The notes below the pieces were generated by a model. It was not told the DNA's origin, made no database searches, and saw only the letters and a program-made list of their open reading frames with translations. A stretch of DNA of 15,517 nucleotides from Kroppenstedtia sanguinis. GTDB lineage: Bacteria > Bacillota > Bacilli > Thermoactinomycetales > DSM-45169. The DNA lies in the NCBI RefSeq assembly GCF_050433445.1, contig NZ_JBNPXF010000038.1, positions 1-15,517 on the forward strand, read 5' to 3'. How positions within the stretch are numbered: position 1 is the stretch's first letter; each line of letters opens with the position of its first letter. Of this stretch, positions 1 to 6,437 are shown piece after piece. A program made the position numbers and the translations under genes.

Positions 1-48
1 AAAAAATTGGGCGACTTTTCCCCTGTTGAGCATCGGGAAAAAGTCGCC
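1..48 (-). terminator. Rho-independent terminator after the ABC permease block
   Basis: Arms at 10-23 and 34-48 (GGCGACTTTTCCCC and CGGGAAAAAGTCGCC) form a long GC-anchored stem with a 10-base loop. Read on the minus strand, the stem is followed by a T-rich tail made by the A-run at 1-6. It would end transcripts coming leftward from the permease gene at 144-851. Confidence 0.75.
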
Positions 49-72
49 GCATAACCGTTCTTTTTTCATTGT

Positions 73-138
73 CTACTTGACGGGGTCAAGACCATCTTGA
101 TCGTATTTTTTCTTTAAATCAGAAACGGAGAGCACCAT
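73..138 (-). pseudogene. Truncated start of an ABC-transporter ATPase gene
   Basis: The reading frame starts with ATG five bases after the permease stop codon and encodes 21 residues beginning MVLSVSDLKKKY. This looks like the first beta strand of an ABC ATP-binding subunit (usual form: L-x-V-x-D-L-x-K-x-Y-G). A TAG then ends the frame, and no Walker A, signature or Walker B motif follows before the terminator. A hyphenated palindrome, CTTGAC-ggg-GTCAAG (76-90), lies exactly where coding similarity ends and may mark a mobile-element scar or deletion joint. Inference: this was the ATPase partner of the adjacent permease. A chance short frame cannot be fully excluded. Confidence 0.45.
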
Positions 139-143
139 GGGTT

Positions 144-851
144 TTATAATTCCTTTCTATTAAATATGTAGGATGTCAAAAGGATCATTGCAACCGATAC
201 CCCGATAGGAAGTAAAAACAGACTGGGTTCCTTCAGTAAAGGATAATAAGGAAAGAGATATTTCAACAAAGTAGCAACAAAATTGGAGCTTACCAAACTC
301 CACACTCCCAAACCCGGAAGAACCAAACCCGAGAAAATCGCAACCAGCGTGCTCAACCCAGTAGAAGGGAGAATCGTAGAAAGGAATAAAGTGATCGATG
401 CCGGATAAAAGATGAACACCAACAGCTTGCCTAACTCAAGTAAAGAAAAGCTGGAAGTGATCATACTGATGATCAAAAACGAAAGGATGACCACGGTGGA
501 CCAATACATCCAGATCCCAAACCACTTCCCTAAAATAATAGACAAACGGGATGTTTTGGTGACCAATAGACGAATCCGCTGAGAATCGACCTCCCGATTG
601 ACAACATCATGAGAATAGACCATGATCAACAAAAACCCGAGAAAATAAATCAAAAAACGCAATCCAGCACTTCCATCAACAGCGAGATTTTCTATATCTC
701 CTGCATTCAATAAGGATAGATTTTTTATCGTATGGGCCACATACGCAGAGGATAAGGAGATAAACAGAATCATAAAGAAGGATTTAAAGCCTTTGAATAG
801 GTTCAAAAATTCCCGATTCGCGATCGCTAACATGTGAAAACCCCATTTCAT
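144..851 (-). CDS. ABC-2 type transporter permease
   Basis: A 235-residue integral membrane protein with about six hydrophobic segments (roughly residues 24-42, 64-82, 110-130, 138-160, 165-187 and 210-230). Between segments two and three lies the hydrophilic stretch SHDVVNREVDSQRIRLLVTKTSR. 'Nr E ... G r i r l L' of this kind, followed by a 'GKW' start of the next helix, is typical of ABC-2 permeases of the YhaP/NatB/GldF sort, which export small molecules, peptides or ions with a separate ATPase. The substrate cannot be told. An alternative start (MLAIANREF, codon at 831-833) would fit the family better, and neither start has a strong ribosome binding site. The partner ATPase downstream is reduced to a stub and the gene upstream is broken, so this permease may be an orphan left after rearrangement. 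Confidence 0.8.
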   Translation of the reverse strand: MKWGFHMLAIANREFLNLFKGFKSFFMILFISLSSAYVAHTIKNLSLLNAGDIENLAVDGSAGLRFLIYFLGFLLIMVYSHDVVNREVDSQRIRLLVTKTSRLSIILGKWFGIWMYWSTVVILSFLIISMITSSFSLLELGKLLVFIFYPASITLFLSTILPSTGLSTLVAIFSGLVLPGLGVWSLVSSNFVATLLKYLFPYYPLLKEPSLFLLPIGVSVAMILLTSYIFNRKEL

Positions 852-1318
852 TTTCTGAGATATATAAGCGCTTCTCCTCCGTCCAAATCATGAGCACCAC
901 AAAAAATTGATGAATCAGGATAAAGGCTTCATGTCTATTGATTAGCCAGAAAACTAGGTTATGGAAGTGGATCGATCTTTCGTCACTCCACTCGCCCCCC
1001 CCCCCAGCGAGAATATTGTTTGGGAGGACGGGGTGGTGGGACGAATCTGATCTTTTGCAAAGAGCGCAAAGGCTCTCCGCCGACCCACCACCCCCGTCCT
1101 TGATTACCACACATCATATGGCTAATCAACCACCCTGAAATGGCCTAAGTTTCTTCTTTGTATAGGATACATATCTTCTACCAATGATGTCTAAAATCAT
1201 TAGAGCAGCGAACAAAAAACGGATATTCTGCAAAGAGTCGTCCAAAAATATCTTCACCACAAAGAAACCTATGACCCCAGAGTAAACCATAATTCGAAAT
1301 GTTTTTTCCACAAATTTC
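850..1318 (-). pseudogene. Small membrane-protein gene split by a MITE-like element
   Basis: The right-hand part (about 1138-1318) encodes a basic stretch, two hydrophobic segments and a basic tail (KFVEKTFRIMVYSGVIGFF, then LFAALMILDIIGRRYVSY, then TKKKLRPF). The element at 930-1137 then cuts in and supplies a TGA stop. On the far side (below 930) a frame with no stop continues as AFILIHQFFVVLMIW, another hydrophobic segment. CCA-TTT on one side and GCC-TTT on the other keep the same phase, so removing the element restores one continuous membrane protein. The arrangement recalls small Bacillus membrane proteins such as DUF4181, but that assignment is weak. The N-terminus is lost too: upstream sequence is an IS5-type fragment. 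The original 3' end is unclear, since the open frame runs into the permease gene. Confidence 0.5.
930..1137. mobile_element. 208-bp MITE-like element with terminal inverted repeats and internal hairpins
   Basis: The left end (930-958) and the reverse complement of the right end (1119-1137) share TTGATTAGCCA exactly. With CA at the outer edge they match the terminal sequence of the insertion sequence fragment at 1894. The inside has no real gene. It holds CTCGC - poly(C)11 - GCGAG (991-1011), and a long hairpin whose arms at 1026-1040 and 1084-1099 pair over about 15 bp (GGACGGGGTGGTGGG with CCCACCACCCCCGTCC). Its loop contains GAGAGCCTTTGC on the minus strand, also found in the partial element at 15376. 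The structure is that of a non-autonomous element moved by a related transposase. A weak, decayed target duplication may exist (AGGCCATTT and AAGCCTTTA on the minus strand). Confidence 0.7.
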
Positions 1319-1431
1319 ACCACATTTCTTTGTCTTGTTCCGACAGCTCGCCAAGGAACTTCTGTGCGTAAACCTCGACAAATCCTATTGATGACCCGAC
1401 GGTGACTTTTCCACTGCCTTTGATACAACAA
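1319..1431 (-). pseudogene. Fragment of an IS5-family transposase N-terminal region
   Basis: The frame encodes QWKSHRRVINRICRGLRTEVPWRAV. IS5-family transposases with the DUF4096 domain carry 'HRRVINGI-W-LRTGAPWRDLP' at this place, so the kinship is clear even though G-to-R and GA-to-EV changes show decay. The usual continuation (ERYGPWxTVYxRFxRW) is missing; the frame runs straight into the unrelated membrane-protein remnant. The upstream part of the domain is also not continuous. No terminal inverted repeats or DDE catalytic residues remain, so this piece cannot act by itself. Confidence 0.6.
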
Positions 1432-1743
1432 CGGTTGGATTTACACCCATACTTGATCGGCTATCCCTCCCGTCGGAACATCTTGCTGATCCCTCCAGCT
1501 GTTTCCTCTACAACACAACCTATTACTGGTTTTATTACCATAAACAAACCAAACAATAAATGAAAACTGAATATTTGTCAATAAATATTCAAAATATTTG
1601 TTTTACGATAAATGATTATTTAACTCTCACTCTCGATAAACAAAAAGAATAACAAAAAAACCAGCAGTAGGGTATACCACGGTTAAGCGATGTTAAGCTG
1701 CTCTTTTACTGGAAAATTTACGTGCGCCTCCGGGTATTCATAA
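1432..1743. other. Gene-free AT-rich stretch with a small palindrome
   Basis: No convincing reading frame in either direction. The core, about 1500-1680, is strongly AT-rich. It includes the palindrome GAATATTT-gtcaat-AAATATTC (1569-1590) and, further right, a tandem GTTAAGC-gat-GTTAAGC near 1682-1698. Neither can be tied to a gene. The palindrome might be a regulator site or a cruciform, but nothing next to it is intact enough to say. Confidence 0.4.
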
Positions 1744-1837
1744 GCCTGAGCTAGCTCGGCTCATTTCATCCTGGCTGAATTGAAATGATCGACGGATCGC
1801 TTCTACAGGCGCCTTTTACTTTCGTTCCCTGCAGAAG
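1744..1837. other. Cluster of three consecutive hairpins, unknown non-coding element
   Basis: Three stems follow one another without gaps of note: GCC(T)GAG-CTAG-CTCGGC (1744-1760), TCATTTCA/TGAAATGA (1761-1768 with 1781-1788), and CTTCTACAGG/CCTGCAGAAG (1800-1809 with 1828-1837, one mismatch). The stretch on to 1893 is also gene-free and holds further short stems (TGGT-cca-ACCA, TGGGT/GCCCA). Such a string of stems suggests a structured RNA or the non-coding end of a mobile element. I do not recognise a known family, and the strand is undecided. Confidence 0.35.
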
Positions 1838-1893
1838 GATGCCTTGGTCCAACCAGTTTATGGGTGGCGAGTGCCCACACTATTGCACCATAC

Positions 1894-2095
1894 CAGGGCT
1901 GTCGATTAGCCAAAGTTTAGGAAAAAAGAAGCTCCTTTGTGTACAATGGTTTTGAAGGTTCAACTTCAACATGTACTCAAAGGAGCGTTCTATGAAGGAG
2001 GATACCTTACTATTCGATCTTCTGCATTCCCTTTATAAGGAACGTGCTCTTTTCTTCCAAGTATGGGGTCATATCAATACAAGTTATTATAGTAG
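1894..2095 (+). mobile_element. Left end of a truncated insertion sequence
   Basis: The end begins CAGGGCTGTCGATTAGCC at 1894. Over 28 bases it matches the end of the element at 14043 at 23 positions. It is followed by a leader hairpin and a transposase start codon at 1992. The element stops at about 2080-2100, where the 3' end of the LacI-family gene begins, so most of the IS has been lost. Terminal repeats of this length, a short leader and an RBS-hiding stem fit a DDE insertion sequence (IS4-like or similar), but I cannot name the family. Confidence 0.55.
1931..1986 (+). promoter_or_regulatory. Leader hairpin hiding the transposase ribosome binding site
   Basis: GCTCCTTTGTGTACA (1931-1945) pairs with TGTACTCAAAGGAGC (1972-1986), a 15-bp stem with one mismatch. 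An inner stem TTGAAG/CTTCAA (1952-1957 with 1964-1969) stacks inside. The 3' arm contains AAGGAG, the Shine-Dalgarno sequence of the ATG at 1992. Known for IS10 and IS50: such stems keep transcripts entering from outside from being translated into transposase. The same role here is inferred. Confidence 0.6.
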
Positions 2096-2135
2096 TGTAG
2101 AGTCTCTTTTGAGAAAAATCGGCTGGAATCGGTAA
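1992..2135 (+). pseudogene. Truncated transposase N-terminus, convergent with the LacI-family gene
   Basis: From ATG 1992 the frame reads MKEDTLLFDLLHSLYKERAL and continues FFQVWGHINTSYY. It then runs into the complement of the LacI-family gene and stops at 2133-2135 after 47 residues. About 35 residues can be IS-derived; the remainder is antisense to the regulator. A good AAGGAG site precedes the start, inside the sequestering hairpin. I do not recognise the transposase family, and no catalytic residues are present. Confidence 0.4.
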
Positions 2136-3088
2136 AGATTTTTCATTTCCTTGAAGGTCCCCATTTCAATTTTTTCAAACAACAAAGCAGCAGCTTGCTT
2201 GGCCATAAGGTCAGAAGGCTGCTCAATCGTTGTGAGTGGTGGGGTCATGAACTCGGTATATGGCATTTCATCAATAACAACAATTTGAAGGTCATCTGGT
2301 ACTCGAATCTGATGTTCTTTTACGTATAGCATGAGCTCCTGCGAAACGCGGTCATTTGTGGCAATCATGCCCTTTGGAGGCGTCGCTAAAGAAAAAAGCT
2401 CATCAAAAATTTGCGGTAGCTCCTTTGTCTCTCCATGCCGAATATACTCTTCAAGCACTTCCATATTTCGTTTTTGCAAGGCAAGCCGGAAGCCTTCAAG
2501 ACGTTCAACACGCGGTGTAATTTGAAGATCCAAAGAAGTTGTTACGACCGCTAAGGGATGTACATTGAAAGAGGAGACAGCCATCTCCATCGCTTTCATA
2601 TTATCAAGAAGTACAGATGGGATTTCAAGTTTTTCAATAAAACGATCGATAAAAACAATAGGAATATTTTGCATCGTTAGCGTGCGATAAAGCGCCTCAT
2701 TTTTTCCTGTTGGAAATATTACGAAGCCATCCACCTGTCTTTCTAAAAGCGTTTCAATATGCTTCTTTTCTTTGGATGGCTCATCGGCCGAGTTGCAAAT
2801 AATCATATGAAATCCTTTTTTATCAAACTCCGCTTCCAGCCCATTAATAATTTTCGTTGAAAAGCTATGAATAATATTGGCGACGATAACACCGATCGTA
2901 AAGGTTGACTGTTGCTTCAAGCTTCGAGCCATGAAATTCGGTCGATAGTGCAGCTCTTGAATCGCCTCCGCTATTTTTTTTCGCGTTTCTTCTCCCATAT
3001 ATTCATAGCGCTTGTTTAAATATTGGGAAACCGTACTTTTCGATACATTTGCATGTTTTGCCACATCTGCTATTGTTGCTTTTTTCAA
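2087..3088 (-). CDS. LacI-family regulator of the uronate operon (KdgR/ExuR type)
   Basis: A 333-residue repressor-type protein. Residues 4-25 form the classic LacI helix-turn-helix (TIADVAKHANVSKSTVSQYL), followed by the hinge region (YRPNFMARSLKQQST) and a periplasmic-binding-like sugar-sensing domain (TIGVIVANI onward) ending in FLKRDST. It is the last gene of the operon, 66 bases after the Ldh_2 gene, so it probably controls its own transcription unit in response to KDG or a uronate; this role is inferred from context. I take TTG at 3086-3088 as the start: it gives MKKATIADVA, and the AGGAG at 3099-3103 is 10 bases away. A TTG three codons earlier is too close to that site. The last codons lie at the junction with the IS fragment, so the final two residues (LL) may be IS-derived. 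Confidence 0.88.
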   Translation of the reverse strand: MKKATIADVAKHANVSKSTVSQYLNKRYEYMGEETRKKIAEAIQELHYRPNFMARSLKQQSTFTIGVIVANIIHSFSTKIINGLEAEFDKKGFHMIICNSADEPSKEKKHIETLLERQVDGFVIFPTGKNEALYRTLTMQNIPIVFIDRFIEKLEIPSVLLDNMKAMEMAVSSFNVHPLAVVTTSLDLQITPRVERLEGFRLALQKRNMEVLEEYIRHGETKELPQIFDELFSLATPPKGMIATNDRVSQELMLYVKEHQIRVPDDLQIVVIDEMPYTEFMTPPLTTIEQPSDLMAKQAAALLFEKIEMGTFKEMKNLYRFQPIFLKRDSTLL

Positions 3089-3154
3089 GACAATCAATCT
3101 CCTACCGGGGATATACTATCAACCTCATTCTATCATATTTTTAAACCGGAAATA

Positions 3155-4153
3155 CTACGAAACTAAATAGTCATAGACGGCTTGGGGCAAATCAATGCCT
3201 ACTTGCTGGAGTTGAAGGCTTTTCAACTGTTCCGGCTCTCCAGGAACAAGCACACCTTCAAAATTCGTTGCAGGTGAAATATTATGCAATTCATCTACCA
3301 TTTGAGAGGCTTTCTTCTTAAATGTATGGATATCTGTAAAAACAGCTGGATCCAAAACATACATAAACTGGCCAAGCTTACGCTTTTGCTCATAGTCACC
3401 ATACATTTTTGTAATGTGCGGACCAAAAGCAGCATTTGCTAAAATACCGGAAAGCATATCGACCACAAGAGCCAGACCGTAGCCCTTCGCACCGGCAAGT
3501 GGTGTCAGAGAATGAATATCATGTGGATTTGTCGTTGGTACACCGTTTTTATCCACTCCCCATGACTCAGGAACAGATATATTTTTTTCTCGGGCGTATA
3601 AAATTTTCCCAAGTGCCACATTGCTTGTTGCCATATCTAATAAGATTGGTGTATCCATTGTGGGAAAACCAAAGGCAATAGGGTTTGTTCCGAAGTATTG
3701 CTCACTTCCACCAAAGGGCACCACTGCTGAATCCGTCTGAGCGAACATAATAGCAATGAAATCTTCCCGTGTAGCCTGTTCAATAAAGTAGCTGAGTGCA
3801 CCACAATGACTACTGTTTTGAATCACGGTCGTACATGATCCATGCTCCTTCGCCACAGCGATTGACTCATCCATTGCCTTTTTGCAGATCACATGACCGA
3901 ATCCGTCATTTCCATCAAAGATGAGATGATTATTGTTTAGCCTGTGAATGGTGAAATTCGGATTTCTTTGAATCCCCCCTGCCTTTAAACGTGTTATATA
4001 ATGCTCTACCCGCATTACTCCATGAGAGCTAACCCCTCGTAAGTCTGCATATACAAGAACATCCGCGATCAGTTCAGCACTTTCAGCATCGATCCCTTGA
4101 TTTCTAAATTTGTTCCCTACTAATTGCTTTAACTCATTGACTGCGATTTTCAT
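3155..4153 (-). CDS. Ldh_2-family NAD(P)-dependent dehydrogenase (malate/L-lactate dehydrogenase family, YjmC-like)
   Basis: A 332-residue member of the Ldh_2 family, which covers malate, ureidoglycolate and 2,3-diketo-L-gulonate reductases with a non-Rossmann NAD(P) fold. Seen: RGVSSHGVMRVEHY with the likely catalytic His44, HCGALSYF with His116, the FGTNPIAFGFPT strand, and the C-terminal GAKGYGLALVVDMLSG motif. Start: ATG 4151-4153 with AAGGGG seven bases before it; the frame is open 27 codons upstream but that part overlaps the preceding gene and is unlike the family. It lies 13 bases after the zinc dehydrogenase gene. B. subtilis has the same pair (yjmC, yjmD) in its hexuronate locus. 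The substrate in this pathway is not established; reduction of a keto-aldonate such as a 2,3-diketo or 5-keto acid is my inference. Confidence 0.85.
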   Translation of the reverse strand: MKIAVNELKQLVGNKFRNQGIDAESAELIADVLVYADLRGVSSHGVMRVEHYITRLKAGGIQRNPNFTIHRLNNNHLIFDGNDGFGHVICKKAMDESIAVAKEHGSCTTVIQNSSHCGALSYFIEQATREDFIAIMFAQTDSAVVPFGGSEQYFGTNPIAFGFPTMDTPILLDMATSNVALGKILYAREKNISVPESWGVDKNGVPTTNPHDIHSLTPLAGAKGYGLALVVDMLSGILANAAFGPHITKMYGDYEQKRKLGQFMYVLDPAVFTDIHTFKKKASQMVDELHNISPATNFEGVLVPGEPEQLKSLQLQQVGIDLPQAVYDYLVS

Positions 4154-4166
4154 AACATTCCCCTTC

Positions 4167-5171
4167 TTATAGAGTAATTTGAGCTTTATTCGTATTGTAG
4201 TTCCGATTCTCAAAATAGTTGATGGCATCGTCAAACGCCAAGCTTTCCGTCACATACCCCGGCTTTATATCTCCATTTTTCATGTGGTTTATTACCGTCA
4301 TAAAATCCTCCAATGTAGCATTCCGGCTGCTTTTCAGCGTGATTTCTCTTGCATGAAAGTCCGGATCATGGAAAGTGATGGTCTTTTTCATCAAGCCTAC
4401 GAAAATAAGTGTTCCTCCATGGCAGACATACTCGAAAGAAGACTCCATAGATTGCTGGTTTCCTGTTGCATCGAAAACTACCGCAGGAAGCTCCCCATCG
4501 AACTTTTCTTTCAATTTCTCTACAACTTGCTCGTTTACTAACAATATTTCATCAGGATCTGTCCACTTTTTTCCTTCAAGCAGGCGTTTTTCATTAACAT
4601 CCATTAAAACCGTCTTTGCGCCGCGAAGCTTGGCAAATCGTGCAACACCTAAGCCGATTGGACCTGCACCAATCACAAGCACAGTATCTCCGTCAATAAG
4701 CTCAGATCTCCTTACTGCATGCGCACCAATGCTTAACGGCTCAACAATCGCCAGCTGCTCTCCTGTTAGATCATTGCCAACGACAAGCATGTTTTCATTC
4801 ACCACAAGATATTCGCCCATTCCGCCGTTCTCATGCACGCCCAGTACTTGCAATGATGTACAGCAGTTGGTTTTTCCTTTGCGGCAGGCAACACATTCTC
4901 CGCAATGTACATAAGGTATGATGGTCACCCGGTCGCCTGCACTAACGTGTGCAACCCCCTCCCCTATTCCCTCCACGACGGCTGCTAACTCATGTCCTAA
5001 AACACGTGGATATTGAAAAAAAGGCTGATTACCTGCAAATGCATGTGTATCCGTCCCACAAATTCCGATGTGAGAAATTTTTAATAGCACATCATGCTTG
5101 CCCTGAATAGTCGGTTTTTCAACTGTGCAGTATGTCATGTTGAATGGTTCATTTACAACTAATTGTTTCAT
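4167..5171 (-). CDS. Zinc-dependent alcohol dehydrogenase 1 (YjmD / L-gulonate or L-galactonate 5-dehydrogenase type)
   Basis: A 334-residue medium-chain dehydrogenase. The catalytic zinc ligands are Cys38 (GICGTD), His60-Glu61 (LGHEL) and probably Glu144 (VEPLSIG). The structural zinc site has Cys90, Cys93, Cys96 and Cys104. The NAD-binding fold starts at 168 with GAGPIGLG. Its ATG overlaps the uxaB stop codon (ATGA), and a GGAGG lies seven bases upstream, so the two are translationally coupled. Relatives such as E. coli LgoD (YjjN) and RspB oxidise L-galactonate or L-gulonate to tagaturonate or fructuronate. Next to uxaB, which uses tagaturonate, L-galactonate is a reasonable substrate guess. 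A second copy of the same family lies at 10197-11231. Confidence 0.88.
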   Translation of the reverse strand: MKQLVVNEPFNMTYCTVEKPTIQGKHDVLLKISHIGICGTDTHAFAGNQPFFQYPRVLGHELAAVVEGIGEGVAHVSAGDRVTIIPYVHCGECVACRKGKTNCCTSLQVLGVHENGGMGEYLVVNENMLVVGNDLTGEQLAIVEPLSIGAHAVRRSELIDGDTVLVIGAGPIGLGVARFAKLRGAKTVLMDVNEKRLLEGKKWTDPDEILLVNEQVVEKLKEKFDGELPAVVFDATGNQQSMESSFEYVCHGGTLIFVGLMKKTITFHDPDFHAREITLKSSRNATLEDFMTVINHMKNGDIKPGYVTESLAFDDAINYFENRNYNTNKAQITL

Positions 5172-6427
5172 TTGATGTCCTCCAATATAGAATTAATCCT
5201 ACTAAATTCATTTAAAATCGGCTTAGACTGGCAAAAGAATACTTCTTCAATAAACTGCGCCATTGGCTGCGTATTGCCATCTCCTGCTGCATTGTGTATC
5301 GCTTGCAGTTTTTCAAGATTTTGATTCGATTCTCTTACAGTAAATTTGTTAGGATTCATAAAATATAATCCAAGCGCTAATGCCTTATTGTAGTAAGGGG
5401 TTCCTGCATAAGGCGCAATTCTGGATTGCCACTTTGACAGTTCGTTTAATTGAATATCAAACAACAAATGCTCGATGTACGGGTTTAAAAAGCGTTCAAA
5501 GACAGCATCCTTATAGGAAGGTTCCACATCGTAGCGCTCGATAAACTCATTGACCATGCAATCGACAAATCTACGAATGCCCGGGTGAGTAAACGCCTCC
5601 TTGACAGTTCGGCATTGAGCATGCCTGCCTAGAGCGGCAAGCACAGTATGACTGCCGTTTAAAACCGCTACCTTGCGCTGACGATACTGATCGATATCGT
5701 CAAAAACAAATGGCAGCGAATCATCAGAAGGCCAATCCGTAAACGGTTCCCTTTGGTCAATCACGAACAGAAAATACGGCTCACATACAGTAAGCAGCGG
5801 ATCCTCATTTTTTTCCATATCTTTTGGAAACCCAACTACGATTCGGTCTACAAGTGTATTGCAAAAAGGAATAGCTTGAAGCCATTCGGTGAAGCTTGCT
5901 TCCATCTTCCAATCTATGGAATGCTGCAGGCAAATTTCACGTAATCGGCTGCCATTTTGTTCAATTAATTCTAATGGGACGATCGAGAGTTTCTTCTTCC
6001 CTTTGAAGTTTTGGAAATATCTATATAAAAATATAGTAAGCTTTGCAGCATAGCTTTCCGGGCATTCTGTTGGATAAGGTATATTTTCATAGTAAATTCC
6101 TGCCTCCGTTGTGTTCGAGACAATCATTTCTAAATCTCCGGAAGCGGCATAGTCTAGAAATTGATGCCATTCGGTGTACGGATTGATTATATCTTGAATA
6201 ACCTTTACAGTCGTGGAACTTTCATATGGCCTTTGCTGCTGTAAACCTCTTTCGATTATAGTGAAACACCCCTTTTGCTGCCGCAGCTTTTCTACCGTTT
6301 GTCCACGAGGCGTAGCTCCTACAGACACGATGCCAGCCTGAAGTCCAAGACGTTCAACGGCCAGGTCGAAAAAAGCCCGTATGAAATTCCCATCCCCAAT
6401 TTGCATAATTTTTATTGGATTACTCAT
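5168..6427 (-). CDS. uxaB: Tagaturonate reductase (altronate oxidoreductase)
   Basis: A 419-residue member of the long-chain mannitol dehydrogenase family that reduces D-tagaturonate to D-altronate with NADH in the cytoplasm. The N-terminal Rossmann motif is MQIGDGNFIRAFF (residues 8-20). SNTTEAGI (104-111) is typical of the altronate/mannonate oxidoreductases. The catalytic region is RKVAVLNGSHTVLAALG, with Lys252, Asn257 and His260. It is shorter than E. coli UxaB (about 480 residues), mainly in the less conserved linker regions; no frameshift is seen. The preceding gene, uxaA, ends in a TAG that overlaps the AGGAGG serving this gene. SNTTEAGI and the uxaA neighbour favour tagaturonate over fructuronate or mannitol as substrate. 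Confidence 0.9.
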   Translation of the reverse strand: MSNPIKIMQIGDGNFIRAFFDLAVERLGLQAGIVSVGATPRGQTVEKLRQQKGCFTIIERGLQQQRPYESSTTVKVIQDIINPYTEWHQFLDYAASGDLEMIVSNTTEAGIYYENIPYPTECPESYAAKLTIFLYRYFQNFKGKKKLSIVPLELIEQNGSRLREICLQHSIDWKMEASFTEWLQAIPFCNTLVDRIVVGFPKDMEKNEDPLLTVCEPYFLFVIDQREPFTDWPSDDSLPFVFDDIDQYRQRKVAVLNGSHTVLAALGRHAQCRTVKEAFTHPGIRRFVDCMVNEFIERYDVEPSYKDAVFERFLNPYIEHLLFDIQLNELSKWQSRIAPYAGTPYYNKALALGLYFMNPNKFTVRESNQNLEKLQAIHNAAGDGNTQPMAQFIEEVFFCQSKPILNEFSRINSILEDIK

Positions 6428-6437
6428 CGCAGTCCTC

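Noticed and set aside
784..1110. Open frame of 108 codons on the minus strand
   Set aside because: It spans the MITE-like element and the end of a broken gene; the glycine- and proline-rich part is just the element's G/C runs. Only its middle is counted, as part of the split membrane gene.
1720..1813. GTGCGCC at about 1716 as the 5' end of a group II intron
   Set aside because: The first bases resemble the intron start, but no later intron domains, in particular no domain V-like hairpin, and no reverse transcriptase gene follow.
4375..4914. Plus-strand frame of 179 codons
   Set aside because: Antisense to the first zinc dehydrogenase and rich in serine, threonine and proline as expected for a shadow frame.
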